The notes under the pieces: model-generated
What the model saw: the letters and a program-made list of their open reading frames with translations, nothing else
Database searches by the model: none
Told to the model about the DNA's origin: nothing
Assembly: GCA_035270785.1 (NCBI GenBank)
Contig: DATESN010000009.1
Span: 1-51,896, forward strand
DNA length: 51,896 nucleotides
Source: DATESN01 sp035270785
GTDB taxonomy: Bacteria; Bacillota; Clostridia; Lachnospirales; Lachnospiraceae
Direction of reading: 5' to 3'
Shown here: one piece after another, positions 42,771-51,824 of the stretch
Layout: every line of letters begins with the position of its first letter
Position numbering within the stretch: position 1 is the first letter of the stretch
Made by a program: the position numbers and the translations under genes

Positions 42771-43538
42771 TTATACATCCTTTCTATTAATAACTTCATC
42801 TGCAAGTAACATATATGCTTCAGCTCCTGCTGATTTTGGATCATACAAATTGATAGGCATGCCATGGCTAGGCGCCTCTGCTAGTCTGATATTTCTTGGA
42901 ATGACAGTTTTATATACATTTTCCTGTATATGACTCTTTACATTTTCAACTACCTGGTTGGATAAATTTGTTCTTGAGTCATACATTGTAAAAACAACTC
43001 CTTCAATATCTAAGTCGGCGTTTAACCTTTCTTTTACCAGGTTAACTGTATGAATCAACTGACTCAACCCTTCCAATGCATAATATTCACATTGTATTGG
43101 TACTAAAACAGTGTTTGCAGTAGTCATTGCATTTACAGTTAACATACTAAGAGAAGGGGGGCAGTCAATGATTATGTAATCATAATTATCCTTAATATAA
43201 TCGACTTCCTTTTTTAAAATATACTCTTTCTTATCAACTCCAATAAGTTCAATTTCTGCGGCTGCTAGATTTACATTTGAAGCCAATATTGATACATTTG
43301 GTATGACATCTTTTATAATACATTCTTGAATCGAGCATTCTCCCAAAATTAATTCATATATAGTATTTTCTAACTCGTTTTTGTTGATACCAAAACCACT
43401 GGTTGTATTTCCTTGTGGATCAATATCAAGAACTAGTACCTTTTTTCCTTTTGCTGCAAGAGATGCAGATAAATTAATTGATGTAGTCGTTTTCCCTACT
43501 CCACCTTTTTGATTTGCTATTGCAATAATTCTTCCCAT
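42771..43538 (-). CDS. parA: Chromosome-partitioning ATPase ParA (Soj)
   Basis: This 255-residue Walker-type ATPase has KGGVGKTT (about residues 11-18), DIDPQGN, and IIDCPPSLSMLT. In Bacillus Soj also affects DnaA activity and replication initiation. The start is ATG 43538, with AAAGGTG 6 bp upstream; an ATG three codons further out at 43547 is less likely. First gene of parA-parB-DUF4446-HDGYP-serS-DUF3881, probably one transcript or several overlapping ones. Confidence 0.94.
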   Translation of the reverse strand: MGRIIAIANQKGGVGKTTTSINLSASLAAKGKKVLVLDIDPQGNTTSGFGINKNELENTIYELILGECSIQECIIKDVIPNVSILASNVNLAAAEIELIGVDKKEYILKKEVDYIKDNYDYIIIDCPPSLSMLTVNAMTTANTVLVPIQCEYYALEGLSQLIHTVNLVKERLNADLDIEGVVFTMYDSRTNLSNQVVENVKSHIQENVYKTVIPRNIRLAEAPSHGMPINLYDPKSAGAEAYMLLADEVINRKDV

Positions 43539-43597
43539 AGTATTCACCTTTCATTACGGTTCGACAGACCGCCTTCTCTTCAAACATTCACTTATCG

Positions 43598-43606
43598 ATT
43601 ATATCA
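43598..43606 (-). promoter_or_regulatory. Candidate extended -10 promoter of parA
   Basis: On the minus strand TGATATAAT (43606-43598) is an extended -10, about 60 bp upstream of the parA start. The -35 is poor. A small hairpin (CGGT/ACCG around 43557-43572) lies just before the ribosome-binding site. Confidence 0.5.
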
Positions 43607-43767
43607 CTATTTGCCTTTATAATCTATAATCATTTCGTAATTTTTTCTACCAACTATTGTATTTTATTAAGCTATATTTTACTTATACATATAGTGGCTT
43701 AATTACAGTAACATACTATATGTATGCTGCTGTTTTTGTTTAAAACACCATATTATATACACTTTTT

Positions 43768-43783
43768 TGTTTCACGTGTTATT
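43768..43783. other. Degenerate parS-like site
   Basis: TGTTTCACGTGTTATT matches the parS consensus TGTTTCACGTGAAACA in its first eleven bases but has lost the second half. It is 56 bp from the next perfect site and may be weak or dead. Confidence 0.5.
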
Positions 43784-43838
43784 TTTCTTGTTTATCTTCC
43801 AATGTTTCACAGGGATTTGTACAACATGTAGCCTTAGA

Positions 43839-43854
43839 TGTTTCACGTGAAACA
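43839..43854. other. parS: parS site 1 (perfect)
   Basis: The palindrome TGTTTCACGTGAAACA matches the canonical Spo0J/ParB binding site at every base. Located beside parAB, as expected of an origin-proximal centromere. Confidence 0.95.
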
Positions 43855-43875
43855 TTATGTAGTATTGCTGAAACG

Positions 43876-43914
43876 AAAACCCCCTAATGTTTCACGTGAA
43901 ACAATAGGGGTTTT
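43876..43914 (-). terminator. Terminator of the two-component operon, built around parS
   Basis: Outer arms AAAACCCCCTA (43876-43886) and TAGGGGTTTT (43905-43914) enclose the parS palindrome, so nearly the whole 39 bp can fold. On the minus strand it comes 7 bp after the response-regulator stop and ends GGGGGTTTTCGTTT. Confidence 0.75.
43888..43903. other. parS: parS site 2 (perfect), nested in a terminator
   Basis: A second perfect TGTTTCACGTGAAACA, 33 bp from site 1. It forms the apex of a longer inverted repeat whose outer arms are AAAACCCCCTA and TAGGGGTTTT. Confidence 0.95.
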
Positions 43915-43921
43915 GAAATAA

Positions 43922-44563
43922 TTAAAAAAGTCTTACTAAATTATTCTTAATTGCAAAAACTGCGGCTTGTGTTCTATCCTTAACATCAATCTTTTTAAAA
44001 ATATTAGATATATGATTTTTTACAGTTCTTTCACTGATGTTTAAATTTGAAGCAATGTCTTTATTAAAATTTCCATTTGCAATAGCCACCAAAACTTCTA
44101 CTTCCCTTTTTGTTAAAAGGTTTATTTTTTCTTGATCAAGATTCTTATTTATTAATGTGGCATTTAATTTTGGTATTAAATCAGGCTGAATATATTCACC
44201 ACCAAAATGAATCACTTCAATTGCATTAATTAATTCTGAGGATGGGCTGTCTTTTAAAATAAACCCTTGTGCTCCATTTTCAATAGCATTTACAAGATAT
44301 TCAACTTCATCATGAAGTGTTAAAATCAACACCTTAACTTTAATTTTCTTTTTAATTATGACTTTTAAAACTTCTATACCGTTCATATTCGGCATATTAA
44401 TATCCAATAATAAAACATCAGGTGATATATCACTAAGAACAGACAAACATTCCTCTCCATCTTTTGCCTCAGCCACCACCTTGATTCTTCCGTCAAATTC
44501 TATAAGGCTCTTTAACCCTTCTCGAATCATTGCATGATCATCTACTATCATAATATTAATCAT
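43922..44563 (-). CDS. Response regulator, NarL/LuxR type (DegU-like)
   Basis: This 213-residue regulator has a receiver domain with acidic DD at 8-9, the phosphorylated Asp54 in LLLDINMP and a conserved Lys near 105 (FILKDSP). A LuxR-type helix-turn-helix (about 145-210; LTKREVEVLVAIANG, ISERTVKNHISNIFKKI) follows. The start at ATG 44563 overlaps the kinase stop codon (ATGATTAA), giving tight coupling. A GTG or ATG at 44575 is less likely. Target genes unknown. Confidence 0.9.
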   Translation of the reverse strand: MINIMIVDDHAMIREGLKSLIEFDGRIKVVAEAKDGEECLSVLSDISPDVLLLDINMPNMNGIEVLKVIIKKKIKVKVLILTLHDEVEYLVNAIENGAQGFILKDSPSSELINAIEVIHFGGEYIQPDLIPKLNATLINKNLDQEKINLLTKREVEVLVAIANGNFNKDIASNLNISERTVKNHISNIFKKIDVKDRTQAAVFAIKNNLVRLF

Positions 44564-45722
44564 ATATCTTTCCATCCTTATGTGGTATTGTAATAATGAT
44601 ACAAGTTCCTATTGGATCTCTTGAAGAAATCTCAATTTTACCTGATAACAAAAAAATTCTTTCTTTTACAATAGATAAACCAAAATGTCTATTTTTTGAA
44701 TCTTCGTCATGACATTGAAATCCAACTCCATCATCTGATATGGTTACTTCAATATTATCATTATTATATTTCAAATCTACTGATAATTTTTGACCTCCTG
44801 AATGTTGAATGGCATTTAAACAACATTCTTGGATTGACCGGAATATTGTAACTAGAAGGAGCTCGTCTTGGGATATTATTTCATCAATAGAAAATACGAT
44901 TTTCATATTTGATCTTTCTATGAGAATATTCTTAAGCCTGTCTAACACTAAATTGATTCCCATATCATCTAAAATCATAGGACGTAAATTAAAAATCGTA
45001 TTTCTTATTTCATTAATTATTTCTTTTATATTTTTATTTAAGATAGCAAGTTCTAATTTTGATCTTAAAATATCTTGATCCATGAATTTTGAGGCTAATT
45101 CGCTTTTATGTATTAAATGGGTTAAACTTTGTACCGTAGTATCGTGAAGGTCACGAGCGATTCTTTGTCGTTCCTTTTCTTGAATATCTAAAATATTAAC
45201 TTTTATACTTTTATAATCTAACGGGTAATCTTTTAAATTGTTAGAATCACTATTCACCTCTTGTTCTGGTGTGATTTCATCATAACCTACTGGTGTAGCC
45301 CTATATGGATTTACCGATATAGTCTTATTGGAATCTTCTTGATGGACTTTCTTTACACTTTTCTCATCACCAATGATGTCTAACACATATTTAAGTTTAT
45401 CGATACGAACTGAAATAATATTCAATTTCTTATATAAAAGTTTATTTTCATTTTCCAATGTCGTTCTATCATTTTGATTATCGATAATTTTATCTTTATA
45501 TAAACTTTCTGTATTTCTTGGTGAAAAAACTTTAATATTTACATCATCAAATTCACAAATTGTTTTTAAATAGCAATCGTTTTCTCTTATATGATCCTTG
45601 TTAATATCAATCATTCCTTGAATTTCATTTTTTTCATCTAAAAATTCCAGAAATAATTGTTGCAATATTTCATACTCATTTGCATTCTGTTTAACTTGCT
45701 CAAAGCTATTTTGATTAATCAT
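44556..45722 (-). CDS. Sensor histidine kinase, DegS-like, cytoplasmic
   Basis: This 388-residue kinase has no membrane helix. An N-terminal helical region (1-120, strong coiled-coil potential) precedes a HisKA_3 domain with the phosphoacceptor His193 in ARDLHDTTVQSL and an ATPase domain with IQECCLNAIQHSGG and DDGVGF and FGLSIVKERI. The plan is that of DegS and other soluble NarX-like kinases. The partner regulator is translated from an overlapping start. The input signal is unknown; the segment 130-170 has no recognised fold. Confidence 0.9.
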   Translation of the reverse strand: MINQNSFEQVKQNANEYEILQQLFLEFLDEKNEIQGMIDINKDHIRENDCYLKTICEFDDVNIKVFSPRNTESLYKDKIIDNQNDRTTLENENKLLYKKLNIISVRIDKLKYVLDIIGDEKSVKKVHQEDSNKTISVNPYRATPVGYDEITPEQEVNSDSNNLKDYPLDYKSIKVNILDIQEKERQRIARDLHDTTVQSLTHLIHKSELASKFMDQDILRSKLELAILNKNIKEIINEIRNTIFNLRPMILDDMGINLVLDRLKNILIERSNMKIVFSIDEIISQDELLLVTIFRSIQECCLNAIQHSGGQKLSVDLKYNNDNIEVTISDDGVGFQCHDEDSKNRHFGLSIVKERIFLLSGKIEISSRDPIGTCIIITIPHKDGKIYD

Positions 45723-45877
45723 TTTTTCCTCTTATGTTTGTATTTTTGAATTTAATTATTTTTATCCTATAAACTAATAAAACATAATAATAAAAGAATT
45801 AAATATTTCATTTGTATACGTATACATTTTCTATTATAATATAATAAAGTGAAACTAATAGATAGGAGTAAAATAAT

Positions 45878-46825
45878 ATGAAACTAAAATATAAAGTATT
45901 ACTTACATTAACAGGATTAGTAACGGTAAGTATTCATTGCATAAACCATCTTGCCTATACAATCTCTACAAAAGATAAATTACTAAGTACTTCATTAAAT
46001 AAATATTTTGAATGGCGTTTTGGTAAAGTTAATTATACTACAAATGGAATAGGAACGCCAATTCTTCTCATTCATAATTTAACTCCTGGAAGTAGTATTT
46101 ATGAATTTCATAAGATAAGCCGTATGCTTGCAAAAAACCATGAAGTTTATTCCCTGAATCTATTAGGGTACGGCTTATCAGACAAACCTAATATGACCTA
46201 CACTAATTTTCTATATGTACAATTAATAAGTGATTTTATAAAAAATATAATTGGTAAAAAAGTTGATATTGTGGCAACCGGTGATTCAGCACCAATCGCT
46301 CTAATGGCTAATCACAATGATCCTGAAATCATTAATAAAATGATTTTTATCAATCCACAAGACCTCTATAAATGCAACGAAATTCCTTCTAAACAAACAA
46401 GATTACTTAAATGGTTTATTGATATACCTATATTTGGTACTTTTCTATTTAATATCATTCATTCCAAGCATTTTATATTAAAATCATTTATAAATGAATA
46501 TTTCTTTGATCCATCAAACATAGATCGAAAAGATATTTACTACTATTCTGAAGCAGCTCATCTTTTAGAGAATACATCTAAGTATTCCTTTAGTAGCTAT
46601 GTAGGAAAATATACTAACGCAAATATACTACATGCTTTAAAAGAAGTAAACCAAAGTATCCTTATTATTGCAGGAGGAGAAATAAAGGATATTACTTCTA
46701 CCATTGATGCGTACACATACTACAATATAGCTATTGAAACAGAATATCTTAATAAAACTAAATTACTACCCCATATGGAGAACCCTGAAAAAGTATTTGA
46801 ACTTATAGAAACCTTTTTTGGATAA
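45878..46825 (+). CDS. Alpha/beta hydrolase with N-terminal membrane anchor
   Basis: This 315-residue protein has a hydrophobic N-terminus (about 7-27) that may be a signal or anchor. The fold is indicated by PILLIHNLTPGSSIYEF (oxyanion region near 60), the nucleophile elbow ATGDSAPIA (Ser near 132) and a C-terminal histidine in LLPHMENP (near 301). Asp is probably in the GGEIKD segment. The class includes esterases and epoxide or haloalkane hydrolases; the substrate is not known. It faces rsmG and shares a hairpin with it. Confidence 0.8.
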   Translation: MKLKYKVLLTLTGLVTVSIHCINHLAYTISTKDKLLSTSLNKYFEWRFGKVNYTTNGIGTPILLIHNLTPGSSIYEFHKISRMLAKNHEVYSLNLLGYGLSDKPNMTYTNFLYVQLISDFIKNIIGKKVDIVATGDSAPIALMANHNDPEIINKMIFINPQDLYKCNEIPSKQTRLLKWFIDIPIFGTFLFNIIHSKHFILKSFINEYFFDPSNIDRKDIYYYSEAAHLLENTSKYSFSSYVGKYTNANILHALKEVNQSILIIAGGEIKDITSTIDAYTYYNIAIETEYLNKTKLLPHMENPEKVFELIETFFG

Positions 46826-46826
46826 T

Positions 46827-46856
46827 GGAAAAGAACTATTTTAATGGTTCTTTTCC
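46827..46856. terminator. Bidirectional hairpin at the ends of convergent genes
   Basis: Perfect 10-bp arms GGAAAAGAAC and GTTCTTTTCC. The rsmG stop codon lies in the loop and its last codons in the right arm; the hydrolase stop is 2 bp upstream. Confidence 0.75.
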
Positions 46857-47561
46857 TGGTAGTCCTGCTTTTCTAGGATATCTTTTATTAGTACTAGTTA
46901 CTTTCTTAATCACAAAAAGGTTTCTATAAATATCTGAGGAAGGAAGTGTAAATTCAATTTGCTCATCTACCTTTCCACCAAGCAAAAAGATTGCTGATTT
47001 TGCTTGCAAATGTTCTTCACTTATTCTTTCTGATTTGTATGAAATAAACTTTCCATCTATCTTTACGTAAGGTAAACAATATTCGGCCAACGTAGAAAGG
47101 GTTGCGACTGCCCTTGAAACACACACATCAAATTTTTCCCTTAACTTATCTGGTGTTGCAAAATCTTCAGCACGTCCATGTAATGTTACAATATCTTTTA
47201 AATCTAACTTTTCTATTACCGTATTTAGAAAATTAAGTTTTTTATTTACAGAATCTAATAATGTAATTTTAAGATTAGGAAACGCTATTTTCAAAGGTAT
47301 CCCAGGAAACCCAGCCCCCGTGCCAATATCAATAATCTTTAAATCCTTTGACAAATCACATGCTTTTACCAAGGATAGGCTATCGATAAAATGTTTTGTA
47401 ATGACTTCGTTAAATTCTGTAATAGTAGTGAGATTCATAATAGAATTCCACTCTATTAATAATTCATAATACTCCAAAAATTGATTGATTTGCTCTTCTG
47501 AAAGAGATATATTCAATTCCAATAGATCCTTCTTAAATTGAGTGGTATCAAGTTTATTCAT
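46836..47561 (-). CDS. rsmG: 16S rRNA (guanine-527-N7)-methyltransferase RsmG (GidB)
   Basis: This 241-residue enzyme methylates G527 of 16S rRNA. The SAM-binding motif is DIGTGAGFPGIPLKI (about 74-88), followed by LLDSVNKKLNFLN and VSRAVATLSTLAEY. Length and context are normal: it follows mnmG with a gap of about 93 bp. Loss of RsmG gives low-level streptomycin resistance in other bacteria. Confidence 0.95.
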   Translation of the reverse strand: MNKLDTTQFKKDLLELNISLSEEQINQFLEYYELLIEWNSIMNLTTITEFNEVITKHFIDSLSLVKACDLSKDLKIIDIGTGAGFPGIPLKIAFPNLKITLLDSVNKKLNFLNTVIEKLDLKDIVTLHGRAEDFATPDKLREKFDVCVSRAVATLSTLAEYCLPYVKIDGKFISYKSERISEEHLQAKSAIFLLGGKVDEQIEFTLPSSDIYRNLFVIKKVTSTNKRYPRKAGLPGKEPLK

Positions 47562-47654
47562 CTATATTCCCATCTACACGTTGCAAACGTGCCTTTCAAG
47601 TAAAAGTCAAAATGCTTTATTATTCAACTCTTTTTCCTAACTTATCTTACTTTA

Positions 47655-49577
47655 TTAATTGCTAGAATTTGATTTATTAAAATGTTCCAAATATACTAAT
47701 AAAACAGATATATCTGCTGGAGAAACTCCAGATATTCTAGATGCCTGCCCTACTGAAGTTGGATTAAAAGACTTTAATTTTTGTCTGGCTTCCTTACGAA
47801 TACTATCTATTAAGTCATAATCAAGATTAAGTGGAATTAACCTTTTTTCCATTTTTTTATATTGATCCACTTGTTTTAACTGTCTTATAATATATCCTTC
47901 ATATTTTACATTAATATTAACTTGCTCAATTACATCTAATGGTAATGGTTTTCTCTTATAATCAATTTGCTCAATAAGTTCATAATTAAGTTCTGGTCTA
48001 CAAATAAGCTCTGCCAGATTAGCGCCTGTCTTTAATGCAGAGCTATCATGCTCTTGTAAAAACATTTGGGTCTCTTTTGATGCACCTATTGTTGTTGCTT
48101 TTAATCTTTCTATTTCCTCAACAATTAATCTTTCTTTTTCCAAAACCTTTTCATATTGTTCTTTTGTAATTAACCCAACCTCATATCCTTTTTTTCTAAG
48201 TCTTAAGTCGGCATTATCCTGTCTAAGAATTAACCTATATTCCGCCCTTGATGTCATCATCCTATATGGCTCAAAGTTCTCTTTTGTAACAAGATCATCT
48301 ATTAAAACACCAATATATCCTTCTGCCCGATCAATGGTTATTTGTTCTTTTCCTAAAATAGATAAACTCGCATTTATTCCTGCAATTAGTCCTTGTGCCG
48401 CTGCCTCTTCGTATCCACTACTTCCATTAAATTGACCTGCACTAAATAGCCCTTTAATATCTATAAATTCTAATGTGGCAAACAATTGTCTTGGATTAAT
48501 ACAGTCGTATTCTATTGCATATGCATTTCTAACTATTTTACTTTTTTCAAGTCCTGGTACTGTTTGATACATTGCCCATTGTACATCCTCTGGTAAAGAA
48601 GAAGACATGCCACTAATATACATTTCATTGGTATGTAAACCCTCTGGTTCTATAAAGACCTGATGCCTGTCTTTATCTGAAAACTTTACAACCTTATCCT
48701 CAATAGAAGGACAATATCTAGGCCCAGTACCTTCAATAACTCCACTATATAATGGGGAACGATCCAAATTTTCTTTAATAATCTCATGGGTCTTCTCATT
48801 CGTATAGGTTAACCAACACGAAACCTGATCTATTTGAACATCTTTCGGATCTGTAGAAAAAGAAAATGGGACAACCTTTTTATCACCAAATTGCTCTTGC
48901 ATTTTAGTGAAATCAATAGAACGCTTATCCATTCTTGCAGGAGTTCCTGTTTTAAATCTTCTAATATCAATTCCAAGATTTTTTAAAGAATCCGTCAAAT
49001 AATTAGCAGGTTGTAATCCATTGGGTCCTGTATGCGTAATTGATTCTCCACATAAACAACGAGCTTTTAAATAAGTCCCTGTGCATAATATAACTGCTTT
49101 GCATTCATATATAACACCTGTGAAAATTTTTACTCCCGTTATCCTTTTCGTAGAAATGCTAGATGAATCACCCACATAATCCTCTGATAAAAGTTCACTA
49201 ACCTCAGCTTGTTTAATAGTTAAATGCTCTGTATCTTCCATAACTTTTCGCATAGATCTACTATATTCAGATTTGTCTGCTTGTGCACGAAGGGAATGAA
49301 CAGCAGGCCCCTTTGATAAATTTAGCATTTTTGATTGTATAAACGTTTTATCTATATTCTTTCCCATTTCACCACCAAGAGCATCTAACTCCCGAACCAA
49401 ATGTCCTTTGGATGAACCGCCAATATTGGGGTTACATGGCATTAATGCAATACTATCAACACTAACCGTAAATATCACTGTCTCAAGACCCATTCTTGCG
49501 CAGGCCAATGCTGCTTCACAACCTGCATGTCCAGCCCCTACAACACAGACATCAACTTTATTTCTAATTTCAGGCAT
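47655..49577 (-). CDS. mnmG: tRNA uridine-5-carboxymethylaminomethyl modification enzyme MnmG (GidA)
   Basis: This 640-residue FAD-binding protein works with MnmE to modify uridine 34 of certain tRNAs. The dinucleotide-binding motif GAGHAGCEAA (about 13-22) is at the N-terminus, PCNPNIGGSSKGHLVRE and GTGPRYCPSIEDKVVKF are GidA signatures, and the helical C-terminus with VSPADISVLLVYLE binds MnmE and tRNA. Length is normal. It follows mnmE by about 58 bp. Confidence 0.97.
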   Translation of the reverse strand: MPEIRNKVDVCVVGAGHAGCEAALACARMGLETVIFTVSVDSIALMPCNPNIGGSSKGHLVRELDALGGEMGKNIDKTFIQSKMLNLSKGPAVHSLRAQADKSEYSRSMRKVMEDTEHLTIKQAEVSELLSEDYVGDSSSISTKRITGVKIFTGVIYECKAVILCTGTYLKARCLCGESITHTGPNGLQPANYLTDSLKNLGIDIRRFKTGTPARMDKRSIDFTKMQEQFGDKKVVPFSFSTDPKDVQIDQVSCWLTYTNEKTHEIIKENLDRSPLYSGVIEGTGPRYCPSIEDKVVKFSDKDRHQVFIEPEGLHTNEMYISGMSSSLPEDVQWAMYQTVPGLEKSKIVRNAYAIEYDCINPRQLFATLEFIDIKGLFSAGQFNGSSGYEEAAAQGLIAGINASLSILGKEQITIDRAEGYIGVLIDDLVTKENFEPYRMMTSRAEYRLILRQDNADLRLRKKGYEVGLITKEQYEKVLEKERLIVEEIERLKATTIGASKETQMFLQEHDSSALKTGANLAELICRPELNYELIEQIDYKRKPLPLDVIEQVNINVKYEGYIIRQLKQVDQYKKMEKRLIPLNLDYDLIDSIRKEARQKLKSFNPTSVGQASRISGVSPADISVLLVYLEHFNKSNSSN

Positions 49578-49635
49578 CCTTACTCTCCTTAATAACTATT
49601 GTAGTTTTTAAATTCATTGTTACTTTTTTATATCA

Positions 49636-51030
49636 TTACTTGCCCATACAAAATTTAGAAAATATCTCATTCACCAAATCTTCTCCTACCTCTTCCCCTA
49701 TAATGTATCCCAAAGAAGCGTATGCACTCATTAGATCAATAGAATAGAAGTCTTCCGGCATTTCATCCAATAGGCTCTTTTTAACCAACCCTAGGCTTTC
49801 ATAACAATCACTAAGTGCTTCTTTATGACGCATATTCGTAATAAATACTTCATCATTAAAGGAAACGATACCATTAAAAAACATCTCCTTAATCTTATCT
49901 TCAAAAACATCTATTCCAAGACGCTCTTTTGTTGATGTCTTTATAATTGTAATATCATCCATCTGAATCTTATCTCTAATGATTTCTTCCGTCACAACAG
50001 TAAATAAATCTGTCTTATTTAATAAAATAATTGATTTTTTTGTTTTCATTAACTCTATTATTTTTTCATCATTTTCATCCAACGGAATAGACGCATCTAC
50101 AACATAAATAATCAAATCAGCATCATTTGCATATTTGACAGCTTTTTCTACACCAATCTTTTCTATAACATCCTTCGTTGATCGAATCCCAGCTGTATCA
50201 ATTATATTAAGTGCTATTCCAGAAAGAATAATAGATTCTTCTAAAACATCACGTGTTGTCCCTGGGATATTTGTAACAATAGCCCTTTCTTCCCCAACTA
50301 ACAAGTTTAATAATGACGATTTTCCTGCATTTGGCTTACCAACTATAACGGCATTAACACCTTCTTTTATGATTTTTCCATTTTCAAAAGACTGTAATAA
50401 CTTTTTCAAAGATTTTAATAAGTTATCCACAATCCTTGATAATTTATCTGGATAACCTTCTAAACTTATATGTTCGGGATCATCAAGGGCAGATTCTATA
50501 AAAGCGATTTCAAAAATGATTCGATTTCTTAATTCATGAATTGTTTGAGATAAAGAACCTTTTAATTGACTGATTGAACTTTTCAAAGCAAATTTATTTT
50601 TAGAGTATATAAGATCAATCACGGCTTCTGCTTTGGATAAATCAATCCTTCCATTTAAAAAGGCCCGTTTTGTAAACTCACCAGGATCAGCTAATCTAGC
50701 ACCATTTTTAAGTACCTCTTCAAGAATAAGATTCATTATAAGAATTCCACCATGACAATTTATCTCTACTGTGTCTTCCGTGGTATAACTGTTTGGCTTT
50801 TTCATTACAGAAACCATAACTTCATCTAATATTTCGTTTTCATGACAAGAATCAATAATATAACCGTAATGAATTGTATGACTTAATACGTCATTTAATT
50901 TCTTTTTATTATTTTTAGAACGATATATTTTATTAGCAATTTGAATTGCATCACATCCACTTATTCTAATAATTCCAATTCCAGAATTGGACATGGCCGT
51001 TGCAATAGCAGCTATTGTATCTGTCTTCAT
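49636..51030 (-). CDS. mnmE: tRNA modification GTPase MnmE (TrmE)
   Basis: This 464-residue potassium-activated GTPase partners MnmG. It has an N-terminal folate-binding domain (about 1-120), a helical domain and a G domain with GKPNAGKSS (about 228-236), DTAG and NKTD. The C-terminus is CMGK, the expected C[IV]GK-like motif with the catalytic cysteine. A terminator between jag and mnmE suggests partly separate expression. Confidence 0.97.
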   Translation of the reverse strand: MKTDTIAAIATAMSNSGIGIIRISGCDAIQIANKIYRSKNNKKKLNDVLSHTIHYGYIIDSCHENEILDEVMVSVMKKPNSYTTEDTVEINCHGGILIMNLILEEVLKNGARLADPGEFTKRAFLNGRIDLSKAEAVIDLIYSKNKFALKSSISQLKGSLSQTIHELRNRIIFEIAFIESALDDPEHISLEGYPDKLSRIVDNLLKSLKKLLQSFENGKIIKEGVNAVIVGKPNAGKSSLLNLLVGEERAIVTNIPGTTRDVLEESIILSGIALNIIDTAGIRSTKDVIEKIGVEKAVKYANDADLIIYVVDASIPLDENDEKIIELMKTKKSIILLNKTDLFTVVTEEIIRDKIQMDDITIIKTSTKERLGIDVFEDKIKEMFFNGIVSFNDEVFITNMRHKEALSDCYESLGLVKKSLLDEMPEDFYSIDLMSAYASLGYIIGEEVGEDLVNEIFSKFCMGK

Positions 51031-51121
51031 CTTTTTCCCTATCCGCGTGACGTTACACCCACACTAATCATTTTTTAAATCTTATCTTCTTATTCTACTA
51101 ACCATACAAGAAATTGTAAAC

Positions 51122-51170
51122 AAAAAAAATACCTTTTACCACTAATTAAATAAGGAGTAAAAGATATTTT
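51122..51170 (-). terminator. Terminator downstream of jag
   Basis: CTTTTAC (51133-51139) pairs with GTAAAAG (51157-51163) within longer A/T-rich arms. On the minus strand a T-run of eight follows. It lies in the 149-bp gap between jag and mnmE. Confidence 0.65.
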
Positions 51171-51179
51171 TATTAGTTT

Positions 51180-51812
51180 TTATTTTTTTAAAGATATCAC
51201 AATTCTTCTGAAAGGTTCTTCACCTTCGCTATGAGTAGTAACATACTTATCACTTTGTAAAGCAGAATGAATAATTCTTCGTTCATATGGATTCATTGGT
51301 TCTAAAGAAACAGGTCTTTTTGTTCTTTTTACTTTATATGAAATATTATTTGCTAAACTTTCCAAAGTATCTTTTCTTCTTTGACGATAGTTTTCAGTAT
51401 CAACCTTTACTCTAATATAATCGCCAGTTCCTTTATTTACTACTAAAGAAACTAAATACTGTATTGAGTCTAGAGTTTGTCCTCTTTTTCCAATTAAAAC
51501 TCCCATTTCATCGCCACTTAATTCTACTTCTAAAACTTTTTCTATTTCATCAAACTTTACAGAAACAACAACTGCAAGATTCATTGCTACAAAAACATCT
51601 TTCATAAATGCAGTCGCCTTATCTTCTAACGATGCTACTATTTCTTTTTCTCTAGCTTTTATTTTCGCAGGTCTCGAATTAAACCCTAAAAAACCTGAAG
51701 AACCTTCATCAATAACTTCAAACTCTAGCTTATCACTTGGTATCACTAGCTTTTGACAAGCTTTTGTAATCGCATCATCAACCGTTTTAGCAGAAATCTC
51801 AATAAACTCCAT
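51180..51812 (-). CDS. jag: RNA-binding protein Jag (KhpB/EloR)
   Basis: This 210-residue protein has a Jag-N domain (about 1-50; EFIEISAKTVDDAI), a KH domain with IGKRGQTLDSIQYL (about 110-125) and an R3H domain (about 145-208; MNPYERRIIHSALQ). It acts with KhpA in RNA binding and in control of cell elongation. GGGGG lies about 10 bp before the ATG, just after the yidC stop codon, so it is coupled to yidC. Confidence 0.94.
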   Translation of the reverse strand: MEFIEISAKTVDDAITKACQKLVIPSDKLEFEVIDEGSSGFLGFNSRPAKIKAREKEIVASLEDKATAFMKDVFVAMNLAVVVSVKFDEIEKVLEVELSGDEMGVLIGKRGQTLDSIQYLVSLVVNKGTGDYIRVKVDTENYRQRRKDTLESLANNISYKVKRTKRPVSLEPMNPYERRIIHSALQSDKYVTTHSEGEEPFRRIVISLKK

Positions 51813-51824
51813 TTTACTTACCCC

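Larger units (their letters stand above)
43607..43921. other. parS-bearing intergenic region, no gene
   Basis: With the parA promoter region this makes a gene-free stretch of about 370 bp between parA and the response-regulator gene. It carries two perfect parS sites, one partial site and a terminator. No protein gene is seen. No DnaA-box cluster was identified, so I do not call it oriC. Confidence 0.7.

Noticed and set aside
42770..42865. Longer ParB start
   Set aside because: Lies inside parA; the ATG at 42769 gives the standard ParB opening.
43548..43921. Replication origin oriC
   Set aside because: parS sites are present but no DnaA-box cluster, DUE or dnaA gene is seen; the origin is probably further off.
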